Shown here: positions 25,600 through 36,400 of the stretch, in pieces
How the letters are laid out: each line of letters starts with the position of its first letter
How positions within the stretch are numbered: the stretch's first letter is position 1
NCBI GenBank assembly: GCA_964647825.1
Contig: CAZYJL010000008.1
Location: 1 to 64,000 of the forward strand
Direction: 5' to 3'
Origin: VFKI01 sp964647825
Lineage (GTDB): Bacteria > Pseudomonadota > Gammaproteobacteria > DSM-16500
Length of the DNA stretch: 64,000 nucleotides
Notes under the pieces: model-generated
The model's input: the letters and a program-made list of their open reading frames with translations, nothing else
Told to the model about the DNA's origin: nothing
Databases searched by the model: none
Program-made: the position numbers and the translations under genes

Positions 25600-26586
25600 A
25601 TGGTGCTGACCGACATCACGGCCGAAGCGATCTGGTCAGAAGTCCAGATCGCCGAGCATCGTATTCGCCCCTACATTCGTGAAACGTTATTAGATGAATC
25701 ATCTGCACTCAATCGTTTAGCCGACGCGCGTGTTTTGTTGAAATGTGAAAATTTACAAGTAACGGGCGCGTTTAAAATTCGCGGCGCGATGAACAAAATT
25801 CTTAGTTTGACACCACAAGCACAACAACAAGGCATTGTGACGGCGTCCTCCGGCAATCATGGTGCGGCGGTTGCATGTTGTTTACAAACATTAGGCTTAC
25901 AAGGCACCATTTTTGTCCCCGAAAATGCCTCACCTGCAAAAATCCAAAATATTCAAAACTATGGCGCCGAACCGCACTTTTTTGGCACCGATTGCGTACA
26001 AACAGAAAAACACGCGCAAACGGTTGCAGCAAAAAATCATCACATTTATGTCCCGCCTTATGATGATTTTCAAATCATTGGTGGCCAAGGGACGATTGCC
26101 TTGGAATTACTGCGACAACTTCCCCCGCTAACCACACTCGATGCTGTGTTCGTGCCCGTTGGCGGCGGTGGGCTGATCTCTGGTATTGCTGGGTTTTTAA
26201 AAACCGCTTCCCCCCGCACACGTATCATTGGGTGCTTACCTGAAAACTCTCCTGTCATGGCAGAATGCATCAAAGCTGGCAAAATCATTGAAATGGCAAT
26301 CCATCCCACGCTATCCGACGGCACTGCCGGCGGCGTCAAACCGCATGCCATGACATTTGCTCTCTGTCAGCACTATGTCGATGATTTTTTGTTAGTTTCA
26401 GAAACCGAGATCGCCGCCGCGATGCGTACCCTAATTGAAACCCGTCACATGCTCACCGAGGGCTCCGCTGCAGTCCCCTTGGCCGCACTGCTAAAATATA
26501 AAGAACGCTATCAAAAACAAACTGTTGCGCTAATTTTAAGCGGCGGCAATCTCAGTATGGCAACGTTAAAACAGGTGATTTGTTAA
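25600..26586 (+). CDS. threonine/serine dehydratase-like PLP enzyme
   Basis: Fold-type II PLP enzyme, probably deaminating threonine or serine to a 2-oxo acid. PLP lysine in GAFKIRGAMNK near residue 59, SSGNHGAAVA near residue 87, the glycine loop PVGGGGLISG near residue 187, and the C-terminal LILSGGNLS. 328 residues and no ACT regulatory domain, so the catabolic or serine-racemase-like branch rather than IlvA. ATG 25600 lies six bases after the preceding stop. The exact substrate is not decided by sequence. Confidence 0.9.
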   Translation: MVLTDITAEAIWSEVQIAEHRIRPYIRETLLDESSALNRLADARVLLKCENLQVTGAFKIRGAMNKILSLTPQAQQQGIVTASSGNHGAAVACCLQTLGLQGTIFVPENASPAKIQNIQNYGAEPHFFGTDCVQTEKHAQTVAAKNHHIYVPPYDDFQIIGGQGTIALELLRQLPPLTTLDAVFVPVGGGGLISGIAGFLKTASPRTRIIGCLPENSPVMAECIKAGKIIEMAIHPTLSDGTAGGVKPHAMTFALCQHYVDDFLLVSETEIAAAMRTLIETRHMLTEGSAAVPLAALLKYKERYQKQTVALILSGGNLSMATLKQVIC

Positions 26587-26756
26587 GGAAATAGCGGCGC
26601 TTCAACGTTGATTATTCAGCAAAATTTTAAAAATACAAAAACAAATAATTTGCATACTATTTGAACTATTATGATAAACTAGACGAAACAAGCAATCCGG
26701 CTATACTTGTTTTAAGAAGCGAAAATTAACTGTCCCTTGGTGAGGATAAAAAAATC

Positions 26757-27305
26757 ATGCCAGTGGAATCCGCTCCAGATCAGCCTAAAACGTCTTACGA
26801 TATGACGAGCCTCAGTCACATGGCGACTGGTCTCTCTGCAGAAATCACCCCATTAGCCTTTTTCAAGGTCTTAGAACGCTGGTATGCAAACTTAACACTC
26901 TGGCATGCGGATGACATGCGCATGCCGACAGCGGGTGAATATATCTCCCTGCCTCATCTCAATCCACGCTATCGTGCCATTGATCGAGCATGTTGCATTG
27001 AAGTCACACCCATCAACGCATTGCATTACTTTAGTGGTGATCGGATTCAAGCGGCCCAAGTCCTAGTCGAGGAAGTACTCAAACGGGGTTGGACAAGGTT
27101 AGAAGTCACGGGTAACACTGAGATGCAAAAAGCTGCCTTTGTCGCCTGTACGTTGATCGCGCGCTTTACAAATAAACCGATTGAATTAATGAATTACATG
27201 CCGACTGAACGTGATCGTTGGATTGTCGAACAAGCCGCCAAAGACCCACGTTGGCACCGACAAGGACCAGCACCATCGCAATCCATGGAAACAAAAGCAA
27301 ATTAA
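26757..27305 (+). CDS. LPD7-like domain protein
   Basis: 182 residues. The core GWTRLEVTGNTEMQKAAFV ... ARFTNKPIELMNYMPTERD (residues about 118-162) resembles the LPD7 domain found on relaxases and large polyvalent proteins, here free-standing. GAGGA lies eleven bases before ATG 26757. Its function is unknown; LPD7 is usually linked to mobile or host-interaction proteins. Monocistronic, with about 170 bases of A+T-rich upstream sequence that may hold its promoter (TTGCAT near 26650, weak -10). Confidence 0.6.
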   Translation: MPVESAPDQPKTSYDMTSLSHMATGLSAEITPLAFFKVLERWYANLTLWHADDMRMPTAGEYISLPHLNPRYRAIDRACCIEVTPINALHYFSGDRIQAAQVLVEEVLKRGWTRLEVTGNTEMQKAAFVACTLIARFTNKPIELMNYMPTERDRWIVEQAAKDPRWHRQGPAPSQSMETKAN

Positions 27306-27434
27306 AAATGAATTAAAAATAAGTAATAAATTATAAATATAAATAATAAAAATTAAACTCAACAAAAACCAAGCTCTATGTAAAAAAATTATTTTTTAAT
27401 TACTCAGATAACATAACGATTCGAGGTAAGACAT

Positions 27435-28970
27435 ATGGCCGCCCCCAACCCACTAAGCAAAATGTGGCAAGCAATCGAAGGTTTCGAAAAAGTTACAAAA
27501 CAGATTGCAGCAGAAGGAAAAAATGATGCCGAGCGTGCAGCGCAAGCAGAAGCTGCAGGTTTTGTCGACATAAAGCAGACCCTTGCGCAAGAAGTATTTA
27601 AAGCAAGACAGGCGATCACTCGCGAGCAGCTATTAGCGCCATATCTCGCTGCATTAGAGACACAAATAAATACCGTTGCACCCGCAATGACACCAGAAGA
27701 AAATAGAATAATCGTCAATAAATTAAAAACAGTTTTAACAAACAACCCTGTTAAAGACATTGAAGCAAAGTGGAGCGAAACACTAACTGCTTTAAAAACG
27801 GATTTGTTACAAGCGGAAAAAAAAGATATGCAAGCTGCACAAGAAAAATATGAGCAGGCGAAAGAGAACGCAGAAGTAAAACCAGAAGAAGCAAAAGCTG
27901 AAGCAGAAAGAGCTGAAGCAAAAGCTGAAGCAGAAAAAGCTGAAGCAAAAGCAGAATGGGAATCAAAAAAAAATGCATATGAAGAAAGAGAAAAAAAAAT
28001 TAGCACTGTCTTTGCTAATCTCAAACACGAGACTTTATTTAACTCAGAACCACTCAAAAAAGCAGAACTACTCACTGAAAAAACGATTATAGATAAAAAT
28101 TTCGCCCTCTACCAAAAAGCCGCAGAATTACAAATCGCAGGCAAAATGTTAGACAACACTAAAACATACTCTCCTTTTTTACCTGAAACGGAGGAAGATA
28201 AACAACGCAAAGCAAATGCAAAAGATGTACTTATTAACATTGAATGGGCAGAAAAACAACTACGAGAAGAAATGTGGATGCTGGCATCACGCGACTACAA
28301 AGAAGTTAATTATTTTCACAATGACAACCTCAAAAATGTCACTTTTAAATATGACCCAAAACAAAAAGCATGGTCAACAAAAATTGAACTAAGCGGTCTT
28401 CGAGGCTTCTTTATTGGCGAACCATCCGACGAACAAAAATTGCAAACCTTTGATGCGCTATTAAATCTTGTGCAGCGCTCCTTTATCGCTCAAAACATCC
28501 CTCTCACCGGAATTGAAATTGCCCTTGAACCTAAAAAGAAGAAAAATAGTCCCTTTGGTGGACCACCTGAAGGTTACTTTAGCGAAAGTGAAGTCAGGCT
28601 ATTAAACAATGCGCTCCACGCAGCACGCGACAAAGGTAGGATCCTTGGCTTTGACGCAACACTCGATAGCACAACTATTGCCACACTGCAAAAAACCGCC
28701 GAACACGCAGGGGCTAAAAGTCGTCTCGCAGAACAAATTAATGATTTACTTGCTTACAACAAACCCGCTGACATTCCAGACCATCTAAAAGGTCATCCAG
28801 CAGCAGATTCGGTACCGCCAGTGGTGCCAGCGCCAGTACCGCCAGTAGCAGGAGCGCCAGCGGCAGCGGTTGATCCTGCGGCAGCAGTAGTGCCGCCAGA
28901 AGAAAAGAAGGAGGAGAAGGAGGAGAAGGAGCTTTCACCTCCTTCATCACACCGCCCCTCTGTTAAGTAA
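27435..28970 (+). CDS. hypothetical coiled-coil protein with Ala/Pro-rich C-terminus
   Basis: 511 residues, unrecognised. GAGGTAAG precedes ATG 27435. An Ala/Glu/Lys coiled coil with near-perfect short repeats (EAKAEAERAEAKAEAEKAEAK, residues about 156-176) is followed by a more globular part (residues about 290-440) and a proline/alanine-rich, then Lys/Glu-rich tail (PPVVPAPVPPVAGAP and EEKKEEKEEKE). A segment near residue 360 (TGIEIAL ... ALHAARDKGRILGFDA) is vaguely like the LPD7 pattern of the neighbouring gene. No signal peptide. Candidate effector or cytoskeleton-like protein by inference. Confidence 0.8.
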   Translation: MAAPNPLSKMWQAIEGFEKVTKQIAAEGKNDAERAAQAEAAGFVDIKQTLAQEVFKARQAITREQLLAPYLAALETQINTVAPAMTPEENRIIVNKLKTVLTNNPVKDIEAKWSETLTALKTDLLQAEKKDMQAAQEKYEQAKENAEVKPEEAKAEAERAEAKAEAEKAEAKAEWESKKNAYEEREKKISTVFANLKHETLFNSEPLKKAELLTEKTIIDKNFALYQKAAELQIAGKMLDNTKTYSPFLPETEEDKQRKANAKDVLINIEWAEKQLREEMWMLASRDYKEVNYFHNDNLKNVTFKYDPKQKAWSTKIELSGLRGFFIGEPSDEQKLQTFDALLNLVQRSFIAQNIPLTGIEIALEPKKKKNSPFGGPPEGYFSESEVRLLNNALHAARDKGRILGFDATLDSTTIATLQKTAEHAGAKSRLAEQINDLLAYNKPADIPDHLKGHPAADSVPPVVPAPVPPVAGAPAAAVDPAAAVVPPEEKKEEKEEKELSPPSSHRPSVK

Positions 28971-29011
28971 ATAAATTAAAAAATGGATTAAACACTTTGA
29001 GGATTTAACAA

Positions 29012-29761
29012 TCAAATCACCGCCTCTAACCCGACAACTAACCTGTCGAGTGTCATCACTTTTTTACAGGCGAGTAACAATCCTGGCATAAAACAGGCAC
29101 GATCAATCGTATCGTGCCGTAAGGTTAATGTTTCACCTACGCCACCAAATAGCACTTGTTGCTGCGCCAATAATCCAGGTAATCGTACCGAATGAATTGG
29201 AATCTGTTGATAAACTGCACCGCGCGCATGCGGTACACTTTCTCGTTGGATGACTGTCGATTGCGAAGATACATCGCGCGGTTGGCGCGTTTCTGCGATT
29301 AATTCTGCCGTGCGTAATGCTGTACCGGATGGACTATCTATTTTCCCTGCATGATGCATTTCGATAATTTCAACATCAGAAAAATAACGCGCGATTTCCC
29401 GCGCATATTTCATCATCAAGACGGCGCCTAATGAAAAATTCGGCACAATCAAGCCTGCTATTTTTTGCTTTCTTTTGACAACAAATTCATGTTCAACTTC
29501 TAAAATCGTTTGTTGCGTTAAACCCGATGTGCCAATCACCGACCTAACTCCAGCGTTTAAAATGGTGATGAAATTGGCACACACACTTTCTGCCGTTGTT
29601 AAATCCACCACCACATCGGGGTGTTCTTTGGCAATGGCAGTTGCTAAGTCATCCGCTCGACCAATTGCGCCAACTAATTCACACTCAGCATCTGCCTGAA
29701 TAGCAGCCACTGCTTGCTTGCCCATTTTACCGAACGCGCCGTTGACGAGAATACGAATCAT
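29012..29761 (-). CDS. dapB: 4-hydroxy-tetrahydrodipicolinate reductase
   Basis: Reduces hydroxy-tetrahydrodipicolinate with NAD(P)H in lysine and diaminopimelate synthesis. The N-terminal Rossmann motif is VNGAFGKMG, then VVVDLTTAES, and the signature EIIEMHHAGKIDSPSGTAL near residue 133. 249 residues, slightly short of E. coli (273). ATG 29761 is chosen: GGAGA nine bases upstream and the nucleotide-binding motif follows directly; the frame extends to 29812 without support. Divergent from the Kef gene. Confidence 0.95.
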   Translation of the reverse strand: MIRILVNGAFGKMGKQAVAAIQADAECELVGAIGRADDLATAIAKEHPDVVVDLTTAESVCANFITILNAGVRSVIGTSGLTQQTILEVEHEFVVKRKQKIAGLIVPNFSLGAVLMMKYAREIARYFSDVEIIEMHHAGKIDSPSGTALRTAELIAETRQPRDVSSQSTVIQRESVPHARGAVYQQIPIHSVRLPGLLAQQQVLFGGVGETLTLRHDTIDRACFMPGLLLACKKVMTLDRLVVGLEAVI

Positions 29762-29870
29762 AATACCGCTATCTCCTAAAACCTTATAAAAACAAAGAAA
29801 ACACTTTATCATCCGTTATAAAATAAAATAAGGTATCATGTCATTATCAATGCACCACAGGGAAGTGGCC

Positions 29871-31619
29871 ATGCACATTGATTCTTTCTTACATGATCTA
29901 GCTATCATTATGCTAGTTGCTGGCATTGTGACTGTCATTTTCCACCGTTTACACCAACCGGTCGTGCTCGGCTACATTATCGCCGGCTTAATTCTTGGGC
30001 CACACACACCACCTGTTTCCTTCATTCATGATGAAACCACGGTTAAAACCCTTGCCGAACTGGGTGTCATTTTCCTCATGTTTTCATTAGGACTCGAATT
30101 CAGCGTACGCCGCCTCTTACGCACCGGCGCCACAGCCTTGATCGCAGCCTGTGCCGAAATTGTTCTAATGATCTTAGTCGGTTTTGAAATTGGCCGCTTC
30201 TTTGGGTGGCGTCCTATTGATGCCTTGTTTTTAGGCGCCATGCTCGCCATTTCATCAACGACGATTATTATCAAAGCGCTCGATGAATTAGGGATGAAAA
30301 AAGAACCGTTTGCACAAACCATTTTTGGTATTTTAATTATTGAAGATATATTAGCAATCGGCATTTTGGCGTTATTATCTGGCCTTGCCGTCACCGGTTC
30401 GATCCATACGCTTGGCATCATCACCACACTTGGCAAATTACTGGTTTTTCTTGTGTCTTCTTTAGTGATCGGTATTTTAATTGTGCCAAAATTAATATCG
30501 CATGTGGCACGTAAACACAGCAAAGAAATGTTACTGATTACTGTTTTAGGTTTATGTTTTGGTTTTTGTATTTTGGTGATCAAATTAGATTACAGTGTCG
30601 CACTCGGTGCATTCTTAATTGGCGCCATCATGGCAGAAGCACGCGAAATCAAACAAATTGAAAAACTGATTATGCCGTTAACCAACATGTTCAGCGCCAT
30701 CTTTTTTGTTTCCATCGGTTTATTAGTCGACCCAAAAATCATTGTGCAGTATGCTGTACCGATTGCGGTCATCACGATTGCCGTGATTATTGGCAAAGTG
30801 TTTATTTGCAGCTTCTCCGTCTTTTTAGCCGGGCGCGATGGGAAAACAGCGTTACGTGTTGGTATGGGATTGGCACAAATTGGCGAATTTTCTTTTATTA
30901 TCGCCACACTCGGCATCAAATTAAACGTAACGAGCGCATTTCTCTATCCCATTATTGTGACCGTTTCTGCTATTACGACCTTTCTGACACCGTGGTTAAT
31001 TAAACTAGCCGACCCTCTTTCTATTTCACTTGCAAAACATATGCCAAAACGGATCAGTCACGTGTTTACTACCTACACCAACTGGCTACAAACGATGCCT
31101 TATGAAGAAAAAAAAATTCACTTACGCCGCGCCATCAAAAAAATTATTTTACAACTTTTTATTAATTTGATTTTAATCACAGGGATTTTTATTGTCGGTT
31201 CGTATATTGCTCATCAAATGGCTGATACCATTTTCCCTTCAACAACGCTCCCCATTCGTAAAGCGTGGATTTGGGGACTCTGTCTCACCTGTTCTATGCC
31301 GTTTTTAATTGCTATCTATCAAAAACTCAAAGGCCTTGGCTTAATTTTCGCCGATATGACAAACTCAAATAAAACAGAAACACAAACACCACACGCTATT
31401 GCACAAATTATTCCGATGGCTTGCATGCTTGGTGTTTTACTCATGATTGTGGCACTCAGTGCAAGTATTTTACCCCCGCCCGGTTTATTATTATTTGTCG
31501 TCAGTATTGTGATTATTCTAACGGCTATCTTATGGCGTTGGTTTATTAAATTGCATTTACAATTACAAATTGCGTTAGTTAAAAATGTTGATCATGATAA
31601 AATTGACATGAAAAAATAA
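29871..31619 (+). CDS. Kef-type cation:proton antiporter (CPA2)
   Basis: Membrane protein of about 582 residues with 12-13 hydrophobic segments. The motifs of the Kef/CPA2 family are visible: VLGYIIAGLILGPHTPP near residue 33, ELGVIFLMFSLGLEFSVRRL, and GAFLIGAIMAEA near residue 252. No C-terminal RCK/TrkA-N nucleotide domain, unlike KefB/KefC; the last 180 residues contain further hydrophobic helices. ATG 29871 has AGGGA upstream, while ATG 29838 has AAGG at shorter spacing; either could be used. Probable role in potassium or pH homeostasis. Confidence 0.88.
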   Translation: MHIDSFLHDLAIIMLVAGIVTVIFHRLHQPVVLGYIIAGLILGPHTPPVSFIHDETTVKTLAELGVIFLMFSLGLEFSVRRLLRTGATALIAACAEIVLMILVGFEIGRFFGWRPIDALFLGAMLAISSTTIIIKALDELGMKKEPFAQTIFGILIIEDILAIGILALLSGLAVTGSIHTLGIITTLGKLLVFLVSSLVIGILIVPKLISHVARKHSKEMLLITVLGLCFGFCILVIKLDYSVALGAFLIGAIMAEAREIKQIEKLIMPLTNMFSAIFFVSIGLLVDPKIIVQYAVPIAVITIAVIIGKVFICSFSVFLAGRDGKTALRVGMGLAQIGEFSFIIATLGIKLNVTSAFLYPIIVTVSAITTFLTPWLIKLADPLSISLAKHMPKRISHVFTTYTNWLQTMPYEEKKIHLRRAIKKIILQLFINLILITGIFIVGSYIAHQMADTIFPSTTLPIRKAWIWGLCLTCSMPFLIAIYQKLKGLGLIFADMTNSNKTETQTPHAIAQIIPMACMLGVLLMIVALSASILPPPGLLLFVVSIVIILTAILWRWFIKLHLQLQIALVKNVDHDKIDMKK

Positions 31620-31623
31620 TTTT

Positions 31624-33306
31624 TTAAAGTTGTTTTTTTAATCTTGCTAAACGCGCATCTAGTTCTTGATCTTTCTGTGCTTCCTCAAGTGCGTCTAGCT
31701 CCACTTCTAAATCTAATTCATCTAATTCTTTCAACAACATTGCATCTCGTGCTTCTTCCTGTTCTTCTTTTTGATCTGCTTGCTGAATCGCTGCAGGCTG
31801 TGACTGCACCGCATTAGCTAATTTTTTTAATTTTGCTTTTTCTTGTCGCGGTGCCAGCCAAAATAAATCTACTGCTAATTGTTTATGTTCGGGCTGTGCG
31901 CGCAACGTATCAATCCATTCATTAAATAAAATAAATTTTTCGTCTAATTTGAATTTATCCACTAAACTCGCATCGAATTGTATTCTGTCATGGTCAATTT
32001 TATTTAAGCGCAGAATCGCATAAAAAATAAATGCTTGTGCCTCTGATAACTTACCTGACAATTTTAACGGTGCACGACTATTGGCGAGTGCCGTGTCCAA
32101 TAGCTGTTTAGCCTGAAAAATACTGGCTTGCTGATTTTGTAAAAGCGCGAATAAATTTTTTACCTTTCGTTGCTGAGGTAATAAAATACCTGGTTGAATG
32201 GCTGTTAGTGCTTGTATTTGTCGCAAAAATGCGCTTACTCGATCACTTTCTTCTAATGTTTTATGGCCTAACGCCAGCACCTGCATGCAATAACCAGAAG
32301 AAGCTGTACTGATAACTTGGGTAAATTTTGATAATTGTTGCCAAGCTATTTTTTTTTCATAAACACTTTCCATTGCTTGAATGCGCGCGATCTCTGCGTT
32401 TGTCGGTGAAATAAGAAAACGAGATGCACGAACAACATGCATATCTTTTTTTTCTTCTTTATCTTCTTCATTCTCATCATGCTCACGGATCACAATCGAT
32501 GAGCCAGATACAGTTGGCAAAGTACGCATTTGCCAATCAAGCTTCTCCACACTTTCTTGCCACTTTTTGAATTTATCTATTTCCGCACATTCCTCAGAGG
32601 CTTGTTGAAAATATTTATAATGATTTTGTAAGATTTTTTTTTCTTGCCGACATGTCTGCTCTAATTGTTCATAATGCGATTGTAAATCTAATAATATTTT
32701 TAGATTGGCTTGATGTATCCCTGCAGCACGAACAGCTTGCTGCAATGCATTTTTCGCAGCCGCAAAATCACGATGAATTTTTTCTAAATACCGCTTTTCT
32801 CGTATTCGATGATCAACAAAACTATCAAAATAAAGCTGAACACGAATTGCATAGATTTTTTTAAATTCTGCCAACTGTTGCTCTTCTTCAACAGTTGCTT
32901 CTTCAACATATCTCAATTGTTTCACTTGCCATGCAGCAACGTAAGCATCAAAAATTGTAACGTCAACGGAAGAGTTAGCCATTTTTAAATTAAAAAGTGC
33001 AATTTGCGCTGCGCTTTTCACTCGCTGAAAATCTTCGTCACAAGACAATTTTAAAAGCAATGAAAAATCGTGATCAGGAATAAGGTCGATAAATGTTCTA
33101 ATATTTTCTTGTAATTCATCAAGATGTGTTTCTGATTTACTAATATGCTCTAAAAAAGACAAAATAAAATCATTTTTATAACTTAGATAATCAGCGCGCT
33201 GATGTAGGCTTAAACAGCGGTGAATAAACGTATCTGCCGCCAATTGTGAATGCGTTCTTGCTTCATGCTTCTCTTCTTCCAACGCAAGGTCTTCCCGCCC
33301 GACCAT
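31624..33306 (-). CDS. hypothetical helical protein
   Basis: 560 residues, not recognised. GAGGG lies upstream of ATG 33306. Predicted almost entirely helical; the C-terminal 60 residues are a Glu/Asp/Leu-rich coiled coil (KEEQEEARDAMLLKELDELD). No membrane segment or signal peptide. Convergent with the Kef gene, stops four bases apart. It precedes nothing on its strand and follows the 1091-residue protein, perhaps as a second cistron 152 bases downstream. Confidence 0.78.
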   Translation of the reverse strand: MVGREDLALEEEKHEARTHSQLAADTFIHRCLSLHQRADYLSYKNDFILSFLEHISKSETHLDELQENIRTFIDLIPDHDFSLLLKLSCDEDFQRVKSAAQIALFNLKMANSSVDVTIFDAYVAAWQVKQLRYVEEATVEEEQQLAEFKKIYAIRVQLYFDSFVDHRIREKRYLEKIHRDFAAAKNALQQAVRAAGIHQANLKILLDLQSHYEQLEQTCRQEKKILQNHYKYFQQASEECAEIDKFKKWQESVEKLDWQMRTLPTVSGSSIVIREHDENEEDKEEKKDMHVVRASRFLISPTNAEIARIQAMESVYEKKIAWQQLSKFTQVISTASSGYCMQVLALGHKTLEESDRVSAFLRQIQALTAIQPGILLPQQRKVKNLFALLQNQQASIFQAKQLLDTALANSRAPLKLSGKLSEAQAFIFYAILRLNKIDHDRIQFDASLVDKFKLDEKFILFNEWIDTLRAQPEHKQLAVDLFWLAPRQEKAKLKKLANAVQSQPAAIQQADQKEEQEEARDAMLLKELDELDLEVELDALEEAQKDQELDARLARLKKQL

Positions 33307-33458
33307 ACAACACCCTCGTGCTTTTTCCGATTATTTAACTATAAATCAATCAGTTAAATCTTTTCTAGACGCCCTACAACTATACAACCAAGCGCAGTAT
33401 GATAAAAAAATAAACATAATGCAAGCGCATTAAAACGCTAGATTGGTAACGTATTCAC

Positions 33459-36400
33459 CTATGGCGTAGGTTTACGAGAAGGTGCTTCGTCAAAACGTTT
33501 ATCGTCATCGGGTTGCTTATGTTCCGTTAACTTCACTAACTTGACTTCGACATCTGGCTCATCAGGATTTGCAGGCTTCATTTCAGCAGTAATCGATTCT
33601 TCTTTCATACCAACACCCTTCAATAATTGAATATCGCGTCCAAGTGAGAGCTGAAGATGCGCTTCTAAAAATTGTTCTTTAGTTTCAGAATTTAACTTGC
33701 GCAACTTATCTTTAAACTGTTCATATTCTTGCGTTAAATTAAATTTTTTGACTAAATACGGATTGATTGAAATTGTTGATACAGGAATTTTATTTTCCTG
33801 AAGAATAATATACATTTTTATTAAATCATTCTTCGGTAATTTATCACCTGTAATAATTAATGGATAACTATTTCTGCCATGTGTAATTGCATTATCAAGA
33901 ATTTCACGTATCTTAGCAAAGCCAGTTTCCTCTTTTTTGATAGATAAAACTCTTGAAAACAATGATGACTCACTTGGAAAGTGTTTCTCTAATTTTGCAC
34001 GTGCTTTTCTTTCTTCTATCCCCATTTTACCAATTTTAAATATCTGCATGGTATAATCACCCGGCGATATTTTTTCAACTGTCACTGATAATTCATTGTA
34101 TGCAGCACGTCGCTCACTGGGTGAAATGATTGAGAAAGCTGCATCTTTTTTCCCCATAATTTTTTGAAGCGTCTCAGTTGACGGACTCACTAAGATTTTT
34201 GTTTCTTCTGGCTTCACTTCAAGCAAACGCGACACACTTTTAATTTCAGCAATTGGCTCAACTTCTGCTATCTGCAAAACGCTGTCTTTGTCTTCATCTG
34301 GTGCCGCTGCAGCCTGTTTCTCTTCATAACCGATTGGGCTATGCCACATTTTTCCCATTAGCCCGCTATTCCATGATAAAGTACTTCTTAACTCTGCAGG
34401 AAGATAGTCTGCCAATAACGTTGCTGGACTCTTTTCTTCTTTCATTTCTGGCGCCGCAGCTGAATAATATTTATATTGGCTTGTTTGATATTTTTTTTGT
34501 TCTGAAACTGCTTTATCTAATTCATCAAAACGTTTAATTAAATTCTCAAAATGCGCTTTCTCAATGTCCGCAAGACCATCTTGAATTTCGAAATAATTGC
34601 GATAAAGCGCATCTTTTTTTGAAACAATTAAGTCAAATATTTCCGCTGACTTTTCATCTGTTAATTCATGCGCTGCACCACCAATACGGTCTTCATACAA
34701 ACGATAAAAACTTTGTTTATAGAAATTTTTAAAAGATGTCAGCATTTCATTTATCTGCTCATTTGACACCTTCATTTCACTCAACTCAGTATCTAATAAG
34801 CCTTTTTCTGTAGAATTTGGCGGTCTTGGTTCCAGCTCATTTAAGTGACGGAATTCTGGGAAGGTAAAATAATCTTCATCAGGCAATTCAGGTGCTTCTT
34901 TTTCATCAGCGGGAGCAGCGGAAACGGGAGCGGGAGCGGGAGCAGCGGGCGCGGGCGCAGCGGGCGCGGGCGGAGCAGCGGGCGCGGGCGCAGCGGGATA
35001 GTGTTTTTCTTCGAGTTCGGGACCACCAGCGACGGCGGGCGGAGCGGCGGCAGCGGCGGGCGGAGCGGCGGCAGCGGCGGGCGAAGGCGCAGCGGCGGCT
35101 TTTTCTTCTTCTCTTCTTGTGGCGGCGAGTTTTGATTTTAATAATTGTAATTCATCTAATTTGGCTGCAGCAGCTAAATTTATTTTTTTAAAATCGTCCG
35201 GGCTGCGCAAGAAAGATAAAATATCATTTGGCTTTCCTCCTAAAGAGCTTACTGAATCTTTTACGATATCCTCTTCTTTATTACCAAGATCTAGGTCTTT
35301 CAAAACATTAAAATATTTTTCATCTTCAGAAAAATTTTCTTGTTTTAATGAATATTCATTTATTGCTACGATAAGCATTTTCCGTGCTATTGCAGAATTA
35401 AATATACGTACTCCTACCTCCGTTCCTAATACACTCTCTGCTTGGTCATTTGTTAATCCACTTTCATTTAATACTTTTTTTTGCTCATCTTCATCATACT
35501 CTTTTTTGTTGTAATGATTATCAACAGCGTCAATTAATTTTTTCATATTTTTTTTTAATTCATCTTCTCTCAGCCTATCACTCTCAATTTCTTCTATATC
35601 ACTTCTTTTTTTTATTTTATCTTTACTTTTTGCTTTTGCTTCGGCAATTTCTAGTGAAAATAAGTTTTTAGTTGCTCCCACTTTCACCTTTTTTAAAAAA
35701 TCTTCGGAATATTTCTTTATATCATCAAAAAGCCTTGCCAACCCAAGTTCTTTAACTTCTTCTGATTGACGTAGCATTTCAAAATCATGAGAATTTATAT
35801 TCGACAATTTGCCTACAATGGATCTAATTTTTTTATACTCTTCAACTTCTTCTTTTTTTTCCTTAGAATTTTTATCTATTTTTTTTATAATTTCTTTCAT
35901 TTTAATATCAAAGAATCTTATAAAAGCATTTTCAGCGTCAATTTTTTCTTTACTCTCATTTTCAAAAAGATACTGGTCTGCTTCTCTTAGTACTTTCTTT
36001 TCATTATCAATCTTTTCTTTACTCTCATCCTCAAAAGCATACTGGTCTGCTTCTCTTGGTTCTTTTTTTTCTAATTTTTTTATATTTTCTAAAAATGCAC
36101 TTTTCTCATCATCAGAAACTACAACTACGCTTGCATCAAAACCATTTCCACCTACTTTAGCAAAATGTAAATTTTTAATCACATTTTCTACTACGCTACT
36201 TAAATTTTTACTTTTCGGGCTATCAGTATCAAGAACGTAAAGTGCCGCATGTAAAGCGCCATATAACTGAAGATGGCGTTGAGATTCAAGAGTATTTGGA
36301 ACAAAATGATCTTTCCAAAATTTTTGGATTACTTTAGCGGAACCCACCTCGAAAGGCGGGAGATTGTCACGCATATAATGCAGTGCATTTGCAAATAAAT

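Noticed and set aside
27404..28075. 223-codon minus-strand ORF rich in Ser/Ala/Phe
   Set aside because: Antisense shadow of the repetitive coiled-coil gene at 27435; its composition is that of a complement of Ala/Glu/Lys codons.
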